Source: Microbacterium ulmi
GTDB taxonomy: Bacteria; Actinomycetota; Actinomycetes; Actinomycetales; Microbacteriaceae
Assembly: GCF_011759705.1 (NCBI RefSeq)
Contig: NZ_JAAOZF010000001.1
Span: 2,528,551 to 2,592,550, forward strand
Length of the DNA stretch: 64,000 nt
Reading direction: 5' to 3'
The notes under the pieces are model-generated. The model ran no database searches, was not told the DNA's origin, and saw only the letters and a program-made list of their open reading frames with translations. The position numbers were made by a program, and so were the translations under genes. Positions 25,334 to 34,531 of this stretch are shown here, piece after piece (within the stretch, counting starts at the first letter, position 1; each line of letters begins with the position of its first letter).

Positions 25334-26392
25334 ATGCCAGACAGCTCCATGGTCCCGAGGGAAGTCACGCAGGATCTGCGCACGCTGATCGCGGATGCCG
25401 GGATCAGCGCGCAGGCGGACCTGGTCGCGCGGATCCTCGCGACGGGCGTCGGGCTGGGCCTCGACGACGCAGACCGGCTCGACCTCAAGATCACGTCGGC
25501 GGCGCTCACCGAGATGCGCGCGGCCTTCCGCCTCTTCGCGCCGTACCGGAACGTCCCCAAGGTCACGATCTTCGGCTCGGCGCGCACGAAGCCCGACGAC
25601 GCGCTCTATCGTGCGGCGTCCGACGTCGCGCGGGCTCTCGCCGAGCGCGGGTGGATGGTCGTGACGGGAGCAGGCCCCGGGATCATGCAGGCAGCGGCGG
25701 AGGGGGCGGGCTCGCAGCAGTCGATCGGCGTCTCGATCAGGCTTCCGTTCGAGGAGAAGCCGAACGCGGTCGTCGCGGAAGCCGACAACGTCGTCGCGAT
25801 GAAGTACTTCTTCACGCGCAAGCTGATGCTCGTCAAGGAGTCGCACGGGTTCGTGTGCGTCCCCGGCGGCTTCGGCACGCTCGACGAGATGTTCGAGCTG
25901 CTGACGCTGCAGCAGACCGGGAAGGCCGACCCGACCCCCATCGTGCTGCTCGACCGCGCGGGCGGCACGTTCTGGGCGGGCCTGCGGCGATTCGCCGACG
26001 AGGAGCTCATCCCCTCGGGCGTCATCTCGGCCGACGACTTCGATCGCGTGCTCATCACCGACTCCGTCACGGCGGCGGCGGATGAGATCACGGAGTTCTG
26101 GCGCAACTACGACTCGCTGCGGTGGGTCGGGAAGCGCCTCGTCCTGAGGCTGCGCGCGGAGCCGACGGATGCCGAGGTGGATGAGCTCAACGAGCGGTTC
26201 GGCGGGCTGGTGCTCGACGGGCGCATCGAGAAGTCGGGGCCGCTCAGGCCCGAGCGCGACGACGTCGACAAGCTCGCCCTGCCGCGCTTGGTCATGACGT
26301 ACGACCAGTTCCAGGTGGGCGCGCTGTTCCATCTCATCCGCGCCGTCAACCGGCTCGGGACTGCGCCCGCAGGACCGGTCGGCGCTCGCTGA
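25334..26392 (+). CDS. LOG-family (TIGR00730-like) protein
   Basis: Rossmann-like protein of 352 residues in the LOG/lysine-decarboxylase-like family, whose members act as nucleotide-5'-monophosphate phosphoribohydrolases in cytokinin-type reactions. It shows VTIFGSARTKPDD, GAGPGIMQAAAEGA and the signature PGGFGTLDEMFE. It is longer than the classical LOG of about 190 residues, with an N-terminal extension of about 75 and a C-terminal one of about 90 residues, as in the actinobacterial long form. The substrate in these bacteria is unclear. The ATG at 25334 is the best start; a weak AAGTCT stands six bases before it. Confidence 0.87.
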   Translation: MPDSSMVPREVTQDLRTLIADAGISAQADLVARILATGVGLGLDDADRLDLKITSAALTEMRAAFRLFAPYRNVPKVTIFGSARTKPDDALYRAASDVARALAERGWMVVTGAGPGIMQAAAEGAGSQQSIGVSIRLPFEEKPNAVVAEADNVVAMKYFFTRKLMLVKESHGFVCVPGGFGTLDEMFELLTLQQTGKADPTPIVLLDRAGGTFWAGLRRFADEELIPSGVISADDFDRVLITDSVTAAADEITEFWRNYDSLRWVGKRLVLRLRAEPTDAEVDELNERFGGLVLDGRIEKSGPLRPERDDVDKLALPRLVMTYDQFQVGALFHLIRAVNRLGTAPAGPVGAR

Positions 26393-26474
26393 CGCGCTCA
26401 GCGCGGGCCGGCCGCCGCCTCCGGGCCGCAGCGCGCCGACGCTGCTCCTGCGGGCGCCGACCTATCATGGCCCG

Positions 26475-28301
26475 GTGGGCGGGCCAGGCGATACTCGGCT
26501 GCGGCAGGTCAGCATCCTGCCGCGGCTCGCCTCTCGTGTGCCCCCGTGGTGGCTCCTGGCCGGCGGCGCGGTCATCCTGCTGCTGGGGCTCCTCCTCGTC
26601 ACACGGCCGCTGACGTCGCTCGCCCTGCTCGCCGGCTACGTCGGCGCGAGCGCGATCGCCTCCGGCGTGCTCGACCTGACCCGGCCGCACGCCCACCGCT
26701 GGTGGGGGAGCCTGTCGGCCGTGCTGTGGATCCTCGGCGGTCTCGCGGTGCTCCTGTGGCTCGGACGAGGGCTCGACTCCGTCGCGAACGTCATCGCGCT
26801 GCTGCTCGTCGTCGGCGGTCTCGTCTCTTTCGCGGACGCGTTGCGCGGGCGGATCAGCGAAAGGGTCCTCGCGGTCGTGTGGGGGGCGGCCCAGCTCGCC
26901 TTCGGCGTCTTCGCGCTGTCGTGGCCCGACGTCACGACCCTCGTGACGGCGCTCGTGTTCGGCGTCCGCACCGTCGCGTTCGGCGTCGCGCTCGTCGTCC
27001 GGGCCCTGCGCGACCTCGGCTCGGCCGACCGGGCCACGCCCCCGCCCCCCGCAGCCGCGCGCCGCGCCGTGCTGTGGGCCGACGCGGGACGCTGGGCGCT
27101 CTCGGTCGTGCTCGTGGGCGCCGTCGCGGCGGGGTGGTCGCTCAACGACTGGTTCGAGGAGGGCGCCCCCGTCGTCGACGGCTTCTACAGCGCGCCGGAT
27201 CCGCTGCCGCGCGCCCCCGGCGTCCTCCTGCGCGAGGACGGCTTCGCGGGGCGCGAGCCCGCGGGCGGCGACGTGCGCCGCATCCTGTACACGACGAGGG
27301 ATGCCGCGGGGCGCATCGTCCCCGCGAGCGGCTTCGTCATCTTCCCCGAGGGGCAGGAGACCCGGACGCTGCGGCCGGCCGTCGTGTGGGCCCACGGCAC
27401 GACCGGTGTCGCGCGCGGCTGCGCGCCGAGCCTCACGGACTCCGCGGCGACGAAGTGGGCGATACCGGGTGTCGACGACGCGCTCGCTCGCGGCTGGGTG
27501 GTCGTCGCGCCGGACTTCCCCGGCCAGGGCGCGGACGGCGTCTTCCCGTACCTCATCGGCCGCGGGGAGGCGCATGCCGCACTGGACGCCGTCCGCGCGG
27601 CGCGCGCGGTGCAGGGCGTCGATCTCGACGGGAAGGTCGCCGTATGGGGGCATTCGCAGGGCGGTCATGCCGCGATGTGGACCTCGACGATCGCCGACGA
27701 CTACGCCCCCGAGCTGCGCATCGTCGGCACGGCGGCGCTCGCCCCCGCGGCCGACCCCCTCGCCCTCGCCCGCGTGCTCACGGCGGGAGGCGGCTCGCCC
27801 GAGCTGAGCGTCCTGATCTCGTGGGTGCTCGTGCCCTACTCCGAGACGTACCCCGACGTCGAGCTGCCCGACTATGTCACGGCCGGGGGCCGGCAGATCG
27901 TGAGGGAGATGACGATGCGCTGTCCGACCGAGCCCGGCATCCTGGTGTCGGTCCTGGCGGCGCTGGGCGTCTCGGAGGACAGACCGCTGTACCGGGGCGA
28001 TCTGACAGGCGGGGCGCTCGGGCGCAGACTCGCGCAGAACGCGGCGGACGGGCCGCTGGGCAGCCCGGTGTTCCTCGCGTGGGGCCGCGACGACGAGGTC
28101 ATCCCGCCGGGTCTTCAGCGACGCCTCTTCTCGCAGCTGTGCGACGCGGGCGAGCAGGTGCGGCGACTCGAGTACCGCGGCATCCACCATCAGGACCTGC
28201 TGCAGCCCCGCGCGCCGATGGCGCCCATGCTCGTCGCGTGGACCCAGGCGCGGTTCGACGGCGCGCGGCCCGTCGACGACTGCCGCGCCGAGGCGGGGTA
28301 G
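26475..28301 (+). CDS. DUF308 (HdeD-like) membrane domain fused to secretory-lipase-type hydrolase
   Basis: A 608-residue two-part protein. The first 190 residues hold about six membrane helices of the HdeD/DUF308 type (WWLLAGGAVILLLGLLLVTR onward). A seventh helix near 215 leads to an alpha/beta hydrolase of the secretory lipase family, probably outside the membrane. The catalytic triad is visible: Ser in WGHSQGGHAA, Asp in WGRDDEVIPP, His in GIHHQDLL. VVWAHGTTGVARGCAPS forms the oxyanion region. TATCAT lies six bases before the GTG, a leaderless pattern. The fusion would tether an esterase to the membrane; its substrate is unknown. Confidence 0.88.
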   Translation: MGGPGDTRLRQVSILPRLASRVPPWWLLAGGAVILLLGLLLVTRPLTSLALLAGYVGASAIASGVLDLTRPHAHRWWGSLSAVLWILGGLAVLLWLGRGLDSVANVIALLLVVGGLVSFADALRGRISERVLAVVWGAAQLAFGVFALSWPDVTTLVTALVFGVRTVAFGVALVVRALRDLGSADRATPPPPAAARRAVLWADAGRWALSVVLVGAVAAGWSLNDWFEEGAPVVDGFYSAPDPLPRAPGVLLREDGFAGREPAGGDVRRILYTTRDAAGRIVPASGFVIFPEGQETRTLRPAVVWAHGTTGVARGCAPSLTDSAATKWAIPGVDDALARGWVVVAPDFPGQGADGVFPYLIGRGEAHAALDAVRAARAVQGVDLDGKVAVWGHSQGGHAAMWTSTIADDYAPELRIVGTAALAPAADPLALARVLTAGGGSPELSVLISWVLVPYSETYPDVELPDYVTAGGRQIVREMTMRCPTEPGILVSVLAALGVSEDRPLYRGDLTGGALGRRLAQNAADGPLGSPVFLAWGRDDEVIPPGLQRRLFSQLCDAGEQVRRLEYRGIHHQDLLQPRAPMAPMLVAWTQARFDGARPVDDCRAEAG

Positions 28302-28372
28302 CCGCCGCGCGGGCCGGTGCGCCCAGGGCGTTCCCAGCACCCTCGCGTGCGGCATCCGGTACCGTGGAAGGG

Positions 28373-28408
28373 ATGCCGGGACGCGACGATCCGGCGAGAG
28401 CTGAATAG
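28373..28408 (+). CDS. Possible leader peptide upstream of nusA (MPGRDDPARAE)
   Basis: An 11-codon frame, MPGRDDPARAE then TAG, ends 11 bases before nusA. A TACCGT hexamer lies seven bases before its ATG, the same arrangement as the leaderless genes of this window. A CGGCATCC/GGATGCCG hairpin spans its start. It may be a regulatory short ORF or only mark the nusA transcription start. Confidence 0.35.
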   Translation: MPGRDDPARAE

Positions 28409-28419
28409 GGAGGTCCACT

Positions 28420-29409
28420 GTGGATATCGATCTGGGACTGCTGCGGACGGTCGAGCGGGAGAAGGACATCCCCTTCGGCGAACTCATCCGCATCATCGAG
28501 CAGGCGATCCTGACCGCCTATGCCAAGCACACCTCGCCCACCGGCACCCTTCCGGAGGGCGCCAGGGCGGAGCTGGACCGCAAGACCGGGCACGTGGCCG
28601 TGTTCATCCCCCTTCTCGACGAGGAGGGCGCCGTCATCGGCGAAGAGGAGAGCACGCCCGAGGACTTCGGCCGCATCGCCGCCTTCGCGGCGAAGCAGGT
28701 CATCAGCCAGCGCCTGCGCGACATCGCAGACGACGCCGTGCTGGGCGAGTTCCGCGGCAAGGAGGGCGACATCGTCGCCGGCGTCGTGCAGCAGGGGCCG
28801 AATCCGCGCATGGTGCACGTCGACCTCGGCTCGGTCGAGGCGATCCTGCCTCCCGAGGAGCAGGTCGCGGGCGAGGAGTATCCGCACGGCTCGCGCCTGC
28901 GCGTGTACGTGACGTCCGTCGCGAAGGGCACGAAGGGCCCCCAGATCTCGGTGTCGCGCACGCACCCCGGGCTCGTCCGCAAGCTCTTCGCGCTCGAAGT
29001 GCCCGAGATCGCGTCGGGCCTCGTCGAGATCGTGTCGCTCGCCCGGGAGGCCGGCCACCGCACGAAGATCGCGGTCAAGGCCAACGACCCGACGATCAAC
29101 GCGAAGGGCGCCTGCATCGGCGAACTCGGCCGCCGCGTCCGCGCCGTCACCGAGGAGCTCAGCGGGGAGAAGATCGACATCGTCGACTACGACCCCGAGC
29201 TTGCGAAGTTCGTCGCCAACGCGCTCTCTCCCGCCAAGGTCACGTCGAGCTTCGTGCTCGACGCCAACGTCAAGGCCGTGCGCGCACTCGTGCCCGACTA
29301 CCAGCTCTCGCTCGCGATCGGCAAGGAGGGCCAGAACGCCCGTCTGGCCGCCAAGCTCACGGGCGCGAAGATCGACATCCAGCCCGACTCGATCCTCGAG
29401 GACAAGTAG
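28420..29409 (+). CDS. nusA: Transcription termination/antitermination factor NusA
   Basis: RNA-polymerase-binding factor of 329 residues, the short actinobacterial form without C-terminal acidic repeats. The N-terminal domain (about 1-105) is followed by S1 (about 110-180, GDIVAGVVQQGPNPRMVHVDLG) and two KH domains (about 190-325) with GACIGELGRRVRAV and LAIGKEGQNARLAAKLTG. GGGAGG precedes the GTG at 28420. The usual upstream partner rimP is not in the window; only a short spacer separates nusA from the lipase fusion. YlxR and infB follow as in most bacteria. Confidence 0.96.
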   Translation: MDIDLGLLRTVEREKDIPFGELIRIIEQAILTAYAKHTSPTGTLPEGARAELDRKTGHVAVFIPLLDEEGAVIGEEESTPEDFGRIAAFAAKQVISQRLRDIADDAVLGEFRGKEGDIVAGVVQQGPNPRMVHVDLGSVEAILPPEEQVAGEEYPHGSRLRVYVTSVAKGTKGPQISVSRTHPGLVRKLFALEVPEIASGLVEIVSLAREAGHRTKIAVKANDPTINAKGACIGELGRRVRAVTEELSGEKIDIVDYDPELAKFVANALSPAKVTSSFVLDANVKAVRALVPDYQLSLAIGKEGQNARLAAKLTGAKIDIQPDSILEDK

Positions 29410-29524
29410 CGTTCACACCTCGCTCCCTCCGCGAGACGGCAGCCTCTGGGCGAGACAGCGCGTCTCGGCGACCGGCTGCCGACTCGGGCCGAGGGCGGGG
29501 ATCGCGTCGACCGGGAGGTGTACC

Positions 29525-29776
29525 ATGGAACCCGTACGAACGTGCGTCGGATGTCGCGCGCGTGCTCCCAGATCCGCCCTCCTGAGGGTGGTCGCCGTGG
29601 ATTCGGCCCTCGTCCCCGACGAGCGCGCGAAGCTTCCGGGGAGGGGCGCGTGGGTGCACGAGACGCCCAAGTGCGTGGATGCCGCGATCCGGCGCCGCGC
29701 CTTCGTGCGCGCATTGCGTGTGTCAGGCCCGCTTGACACGCAGACCATCGAACAGCATCTGCAGCGAAAAGGCTGA
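29525..29776 (+). CDS. ylxR: YlxR family RNA-binding-like protein
   Basis: A small basic protein of 83 residues, typical for YlxR (DUF448): MEPVRTCVGCRARAPRSALLRVV with the conserved CVGC, then LPGRGAWVHETPKCVDAAIRRRAF. YlxR proteins are thought to act as nucleoid-associated regulators or RNA binders and are nearly always between nusA and infB, as here. GGGAGG is eight bases before the ATG. The 115-base gap after nusA holds a CGGCAGCC/GGCTGCCG hairpin. Confidence 0.93.
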   Translation: MEPVRTCVGCRARAPRSALLRVVAVDSALVPDERAKLPGRGAWVHETPKCVDAAIRRRAFVRALRVSGPLDTQTIEQHLQRKG

Positions 29777-29836
29777 ACGGCTATGGGAACAAAGTGAACG
29801 GCTCGAAATGAGACCCGTCCGCGACTAGTGGTCTGC

Positions 29837-29861
29837 CCTGTCTGGGTGGACCTCAGACAGG
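29837..29861 (+). promoter_or_regulatory. Hairpin overlapping the infB ribosome binding site
   Basis: CCTGTCTG, nine bases, CAGACAGG forms a perfect 8-base stem. Its 3' arm includes the first bases of the AGGAGA ribosome binding site (29859-29864) for infB. Folding would hide part of the site, so it may tune IF2 synthesis. Confidence 0.55.
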
Positions 29862-29867
29862 AGAATT

Positions 29868-32639
29868 GTGGCAAACGCCAAACCACGCGTGCACGAGATC
29901 GCCTCGGAGCTCGGCGTCGACAGCAAGGTGGCCCTTGCGAAGCTGAAGGAGCTCGGCGAGTTCGTCAAGAGCCCTTCGTCGACGATCGAGCCGCCCGTCG
30001 CCCGAAAGCTCCGTGCAGCCCTCGAGGCCGACGGCTCGGCTCACGCGCCCGCGCCCAAGGCGCCGGCTTCGTCGGCGACCCCCGCACGCCCGGGCGCTCG
30101 TCCCGGCCCCGCACGTCCCGCCGCGCCCGCACCGGCGCCCGCCGCCCCGGCGGCATCGCGTCCGGCACCGGCCGCCGCGCCGGCACCCGCCGCACCAGCC
30201 GCGCCCGCCGCGAAGCCCGAGACCCCCGCGCCCGCGGCTCCGGCGTCTGCCCCCGCAGCAGCAGGGGCAAAGCCCGGGCCCGCCGGCCCGACGCCCGCAC
30301 CGCCGCGTCCGGGCGGCACTCCGCGCCCCGGCAACAACCCCTTCGCCTCCGCGCAGGGCATGGGCCAGCGCCCGCCGCGCCCCGGCAACAACCCCTTCGC
30401 CTCCGCGCAGGGCATGGGGCAGCGCCCCACGCCCGGCAACATCCCGCGTCCTCAGGCGCCGCGTCCCGGCGCCCCCCGTCCCGGCGCTCCGCGCCCCGGC
30501 GGCGCAGGTCGCCCGGGTGGCGCAGGTCGCCCCGGCGCGCCGTTCCAGCAGCGTCCGGGCGGTCCCGGCCGCCCTGGCGGCGCAGGCGGCGGCTTCCAGC
30601 GTCCCGGCGCTCCCGGCGCCGCAGGCACGGGCGGCGGCTTCGCCGGTCGCCCGGGCGGAGGCGGCGGCCGCGGCCGCGGCCCCGGCGGCGGCACGGCCGG
30701 CGCGTTCGGCAAGGGCGGCGGCAAGTCGAAGCAGCGCAAGTCGCGTCGCGCGAAGCGGCAGGAATTCGAGATGCGGGACGCCCCGGTCGTCGGCGGCGTC
30801 AACGTCTCGCGCGGCAACGGCGAGATCATCCGCATGCGCCGCGGCTCGTCGATCGCCGACTTCGCCGACAAGATCGAGGCGCTCACGGGCTACACCGTGC
30901 AGCCTGGCACCCTCGTCACGATCCTGTTCAACCTCGGAGAGATGGCGACGGCGACCGAGTCTCTCGACGAGGCGACGTTCGAGGTGCTCGGCGCCGAGCT
31001 CGGCTACAAGATCCAGATGGTCTCGCCCGAGGACGAGGACAAGGAGCTCCTGGAGGGCTTCGGCCTCAACCTCGAGGCCGAGCTGGAGGCCGAGAGCGAA
31101 GAGGATCTCGAGATCCGTCCGCCGGTCGTGACCGTCATGGGCCACGTCGACCACGGCAAGACGCGACTGCTCGACGCCATCCGCCAGACCAACGTGGTCG
31201 CGGGCGAGGCCGGCGGCATCACGCAGCACATCGGTGCGTACCAGGTCTGGACCGAGCACGACGGCATCGAGCGCGCCATCACCTTCATCGACACCCCGGG
31301 TCACGAGGCGTTCACCGCCATGCGCGCCCGTGGTGCGCAGGTCACCGACATCGCGATCCTCGTGGTCGCGGCCGACGACGGCATCATGCCGCAGACGGTC
31401 GAGGCGCTCAACCACGCACAGGCGGCGAACGTGCCGATCGTGGTCGCGGTCAACAAGATCGACAAGCCCGAGGCCAACCCCGGCAAGGTGCGCCAGCAGC
31501 TCACCGAGTACGGTCTGGTCGCGGAGGAGTACGGCGGCGAGGTCATGTTCGTGGATGTCTCGGCCCGACAGGGCATCGGCATCCAGGAGCTCCTCGATGC
31601 CGTCCTGCTGACGGCCGACGCAGGACTCGACCTCACGGCGAACCCCAACAAGGCCGCGCGCGGCGTCGCCATCGAGGCCAAGCTCGACAAGGGCCGCGGT
31701 TCGGTCGCGACGGTCCTCATCCAGTCCGGAACGCTCCGCGTCGGCGACGCGATCGTGGCGGGCACGGCCTACGGCCGCGTCCGTGCGATGGTCGACGAGA
31801 ACGGCGACGCGGTCGAAGAGGCCGCTCCGTCGCGTCCCGTGCAGGTGCAGGGACTCAACTCCGTGCCGCGCGCCGGCGACACGTTCATCGTGACCGACGA
31901 GGACCGCATGGCCCGTCAGATCGCCGAGAAGCGCGAAGCGGCCGAGCGCAACGCCCAGCTGGCGAAGGCGCGCAAGCGCATCTCGCTCGAGGACTTCACG
32001 CGTGCTCTCGAAGAGGGCAAGGTCGAGTCGCTCAACCTCATCATCAAGGGCGACGTGTCGGGTGCCGTCGAGGCGCTCGAGGAGTCGCTCCTGAAGATCG
32101 AGGTCGACGACTCGGTGCAGCTGCGGATCATCCACCGCGGCGTCGGCGCCATCACGGAGTCCGACGTCAATCTGGCCACGATCGACAACGCGATCATCAT
32201 CGGCTTCAACGTCCGCCCCGACACGAAGGCGCGCGAGCGCGCCGCCCGCGAGGGCGTGGACACCCGGTTCTACTCGGTCATCTACAACGCGATCGACGAT
32301 GTCGAGCAGTCCCTCAAGGGCATGCTCAAGCCGGAGTACGAAGAGGTCCAGTCGGGTGTCGCCGAGATCCGCGAGGTGTTCCGCTCCTCGAAGTTCGGCA
32401 ACATCGCGGGTGTCATCGTCCGTTCGGGCACGATCACGCGCAACGCGAAGGCGCGCGTCATCCGCGACGGCGTCGTCATCGCCGATGGCCTAGCCATCGA
32501 GTCGCTGCGTCGCTTCAAGGACGACGTCACCGAGGTCCGCACGGACTTCGAGGCCGGTATCGGACTGGGCAAGTACAACGACATCCAGATCGGCGACGAG
32601 ATCGAGACGACCGAGCTGGTGGAGAAGCCGCGCGGCTGA
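29868..32639 (+). CDS. infB: Translation initiation factor IF-2
   Basis: GTPase that brings fMet-tRNA to the 30S subunit, 923 residues. The IF2-N domain opens the chain ([26 protein letters not shown]). A long Ala/Pro/Gly-rich linker spans about 55-300 and includes two exact 18-residue repeats. The G domain has G1 GHVDHGKT at 425-432, then DTPGHEAF and NKID. Domains II-IV, binding fMet-tRNA, follow to the C-terminus. The GTG at 29868 has AGGAGA three bases upstream, partly held in a hairpin. It lies in the nusA-ylxR-infB-rbfA order. Confidence 0.97.
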   Translation: MANAKPRVHEIASELGVDSKVALAKLKELGEFVKSPSSTIEPPVARKLRAALEADGSAHAPAPKAPASSATPARPGARPGPARPAAPAPAPAAPAASRPAPAAAPAPAAPAAPAAKPETPAPAAPASAPAAAGAKPGPAGPTPAPPRPGGTPRPGNNPFASAQGMGQRPPRPGNNPFASAQGMGQRPTPGNIPRPQAPRPGAPRPGAPRPGGAGRPGGAGRPGAPFQQRPGGPGRPGGAGGGFQRPGAPGAAGTGGGFAGRPGGGGGRGRGPGGGTAGAFGKGGGKSKQRKSRRAKRQEFEMRDAPVVGGVNVSRGNGEIIRMRRGSSIADFADKIEALTGYTVQPGTLVTILFNLGEMATATESLDEATFEVLGAELGYKIQMVSPEDEDKELLEGFGLNLEAELEAESEEDLEIRPPVVTVMGHVDHGKTRLLDAIRQTNVVAGEAGGITQHIGAYQVWTEHDGIERAITFIDTPGHEAFTAMRARGAQVTDIAILVVAADDGIMPQTVEALNHAQAANVPIVVAVNKIDKPEANPGKVRQQLTEYGLVAEEYGGEVMFVDVSARQGIGIQELLDAVLLTADAGLDLTANPNKAARGVAIEAKLDKGRGSVATVLIQSGTLRVGDAIVAGTAYGRVRAMVDENGDAVEEAAPSRPVQVQGLNSVPRAGDTFIVTDEDRMARQIAEKREAAERNAQLAKARKRISLEDFTRALEEGKVESLNLIIKGDVSGAVEALEESLLKIEVDDSVQLRIIHRGVGAITESDVNLATIDNAIIIGFNVRPDTKARERAAREGVDTRFYSVIYNAIDDVEQSLKGMLKPEYEEVQSGVAEIREVFRSSKFGNIAGVIVRSGTITRNAKARVIRDGVVIADGLAIESLRRFKDDVTEVRTDFEAGIGLGKYNDIQIGDEIETTELVEKPRG
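30321..30428 (+). repeat. Two tandem 54-base units in infB
   Basis: Two near-identical 54-base units (30321-30374 and 30375-30428) encode the same 18 residues, [18 protein letters not shown], in the IF-2 linker. The number of copies is likely to vary between strains by slippage or recombination. Confidence 0.85.
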
Positions 32640-32666
32640 TCCTCCGGTGCCTGCGGCTCCGGTGAT

Positions 32667-32719
32667 GGATGCCTCACCGACGTCGGGACCTCGAGGCCCC
32701 GGCTGTCGGCGAGGCATCC
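32667..32719. other. Long hairpin between infB and rbfA
   Basis: GGATGCCTC (32667-32675) and GAGGCATCC (32711-32719) are perfect 9-base arms, and after one mismatch CCGAC/GTCGG extends the stem. The 141-base gap between infB and rbfA holds no gene. The hairpin may slow or end transcription, or protect the upstream mRNA. Confidence 0.55.
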
Positions 32720-32780
32720 GTCGCCTCGGCCTCCGGCTCCAGCATCCACGCCGGCGACGGCGGTCAGTAGGGAGAAGAAC

Positions 32781-33248
32781 ATGTCCAGCGAACGTCAGGC
32801 CCGGCTGGCAGACCGGATCAGGGTGCTCCTCGCTGAGCGCCTCGAGAAGGGGCTGCGCGACCCGCGCCTCGGATTCGTCACGATCACGGATGTGAAGGTG
32901 ACGGGCGATCTGCAGCACGCGAGCGTGTTCTACACCGTGCTCGGGTCGGCGGACGACCGCGCGGCCTCGGCCGAGGCGCTCAAGTCCGCGACGGGGATGC
33001 TGCGCTCGGAGGTGGGCAAGCACCTCAACGTGCGGCTGACTCCGTCGCTCGAGTTCATCCCCGACGCGATTCCCGAGAACGCGGACCACATCGCGCACCT
33101 CCTGCGTGAGGCGCGTGAGCGCGATGCCGCCGTGGCGGGTCTCGCGGCCGGTGCCGTGTACGCCGGCGACGCCGATCCGTACGTCAAGCCGCGCGAGCTG
33201 GACGAGGACGACGCCGAGCTCGACGACGCGGAGTTCGACGACGCCTGA
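32781..33248 (+). CDS. rbfA: 30S ribosome-binding factor RbfA
   Basis: Ribosome maturation factor acting on 16S rRNA of the small subunit, 155 residues. The KH-like core spans about 5-115 (ARLADRIRVLLAERLEKGLRDPRLGFVTITDVKVTGDLQHASVF region). The C-terminal 35 residues are an acidic tail, ELDEDDAELDDAEFDDA. AGGGAGAAG precedes the ATG. truB, often next, is here displaced by mutY, the DUF559 gene and a uridine kinase-like gene. Confidence 0.95.
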   Translation: MSSERQARLADRIRVLLAERLEKGLRDPRLGFVTITDVKVTGDLQHASVFYTVLGSADDRAASAEALKSATGMLRSEVGKHLNVRLTPSLEFIPDAIPENADHIAHLLREARERDAAVAGLAAGAVYAGDADPYVKPRELDEDDAELDDAEFDDA

Positions 33249-33385
33249 TCGGCCTTCTGCATGGGGGAGACGCACTGAGCCCGTCCGGCACGGCGCAGCG
33301 CGCGCCGCGTCCTGAAGCATCGCCGTGCGCGTGAACGTCGTGGTGATGTCACGCCCGCGGCCGTCGAGGAAGGGCGCGGCAGCCC

Positions 33386-34252
33386 TCACCGCGGCAGGCG
33401 CAGCATCCCGCCCCACGCCTCGGCCAGCCCGTCGGCGATGAGGGAGTCGATCGCGCGGTCGCGCTGGCGCGGGTCGGGCCAGTCCGCGATGAGGTCGTCG
33501 AGCGGGACGGCGTGGAGCGCGGCATCCCGCAGCACCTTCAGCACGGCGCCGCGGGCCTGACGGTCGCTGCCTTCGTACCGCGCCCGCCTGCGGCGCTCGT
33601 CGCCCGTGTCGGGGTAGCCGGCCGCCCGCCAGGCGCAGCGGTCGGCGATGGGACACGAGTCGCACGCGGGCGCGCGAGCCGTGCAGACGACGGCGCCGAG
33701 CTCCATCGCGGCGGCGTTCACGATCGCCGCGGCCTCCGCGTCGGCGGGGAGGATCGCCTCCATCGCGGCCAGATCGCGCTTCGACGGCGGTCCGGGCTGC
33801 GAGCGGCCGTCGACGGAGCGCGCGAGCACACGGCGCGTGTTGGTGTCGACGACGGGATGCCGGTCCCCGTACGCGAAGACGGCGACGGCGCGCGCCGTGT
33901 AGTCGCCGATCCCGGTGAGGGCCAGGAGCGCATCCACGTCGCGGGGGACGATGCCTGCGTGCCGATCCCGGATCTCCACGGCGGCGCGATGCAGCCACAG
34001 CGCCCGGCGGGGATAGCCGAGATTCGCCCACTGCCGCACGGCATCGGCCGGGGCATCCGTCGCGAGCGCGGCAGGCGTCGGCCACCGCTCGAGCCATGCC
34101 TCGAGGTGCGGGACGACGCGGGCCACGGGCGTCTGCTGCAGCATGAGCTCGCTGACGAGCACGCCCCACGCGCCGAACCCCTCGCGCCGCCACGGCAGGT
34201 CGCGCGCACTCTCGCGGTACCACGCGATGAGCGGCGTCGCGAGGTCGGGCAT
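33386..34252 (-). CDS. mutY: A/G-specific adenine glycosylase MutY
   Basis: Base-excision repair glycosylase removing adenine opposite 8-oxoguanine, 288 residues. The catalytic Glu is E35 in SELMLQQTPVARV. The helix-hairpin-helix GIGDYTARAVAVFAYG is followed by the catalytic Asp in PVVDTNTRRV. The [4Fe-4S] ligands are in CTARAPACDSCPIADRC, spacing C-x6-C-x2-C-x5-C. The C-terminal NUDIX-like domain of long MutY is lacking, as in other actinobacterial short forms. The start at 34252 has TAGGCT seven bases upstream (leaderless pattern). It is convergent with rbfA. Confidence 0.95.
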   Translation of the reverse strand: MPDLATPLIAWYRESARDLPWRREGFGAWGVLVSELMLQQTPVARVVPHLEAWLERWPTPAALATDAPADAVRQWANLGYPRRALWLHRAAVEIRDRHAGIVPRDVDALLALTGIGDYTARAVAVFAYGDRHPVVDTNTRRVLARSVDGRSQPGPPSKRDLAAMEAILPADAEAAAIVNAAAMELGAVVCTARAPACDSCPIADRCAWRAAGYPDTGDERRRRARYEGSDRQARGAVLKVLRDAALHAVPLDDLIADWPDPRQRDRAIDSLIADGLAEAWGGMLRLPR

Positions 34253-34259
34253 GCGGATC

Positions 34260-34265
34260 AGCCTA
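34260..34265 (-). promoter_or_regulatory. -10 element of mutY
   Basis: TAGGCT on the minus strand, 7 bases from the ATG at 34252, with no Shine-Dalgarno between. It is part of the palindrome CCTAGG, so a weak plus-strand start cannot be excluded. Confidence 0.55.
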
Positions 34266-34279
34266 GGCGTCGCCCCGGA

Positions 34280-34344
34280 CTCGGAGATCCGCCCAGCGGC
34301 GGAGCGCCAGCCCCGGAAGCCTCCGCGTCTGGGCATATCTCCGA
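34280..34344. repeat. 62-bp palindromic element, copy 1
   Basis: CGGAGATCCGCC (34282-34293) pairs with GGCATATCTCCG (34332-34343), two mismatches in 12, and further bases extend the stem. It has the same 62-base length between outer CGGAGAT and ATCTCCG ends as copy 2 at 35387-35448, with well-conserved ends and a variable centre. The two copies bracket the DUF559 gene. It resembles REP-like elements. Confidence 0.7.
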
Positions 34345-34418
34345 ATCTCGGTCTACCCGCATCTCGGTCCATCCCCGCGTCTCGGTCTGCCCGCATCTCG
34401 GTCCATCCCCTGGTCTCG
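34345..34418. repeat. Short tandem repeat, RTCTCGGTCYRYCC type
   Basis: Directly after palindrome copy 1, about four and a half units of 16-18 bases follow one another, each close to ATCTCGGTCCATCCCCGC. No frame gives a plausible peptide. It looks like slippage expansion of the palindrome's flank. Confidence 0.7.
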
Positions 34419-34531
34419 GGTGCCCAGGCGGGCCGCTGCGCGCTCCTCCCGACCATGCCCGGTCATCGGGCTCTCCACCGTGCGGCCGGCGGCGGGGCCG
34501 GATGCTCGGGACCGGCGTCATCGTGTCCTAT

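Noticed and set aside
29853-32135. A 760-codon minus-strand open frame opposite infB
   Set aside because: Its composition simply reflects the IF-2 codons read backwards; the linker region gives Gly/Arg/Cys runs.
34345-34418. CRISPR array
   Set aside because: The units are short, directly adjoining and without spacers, and no cas gene is in the window.
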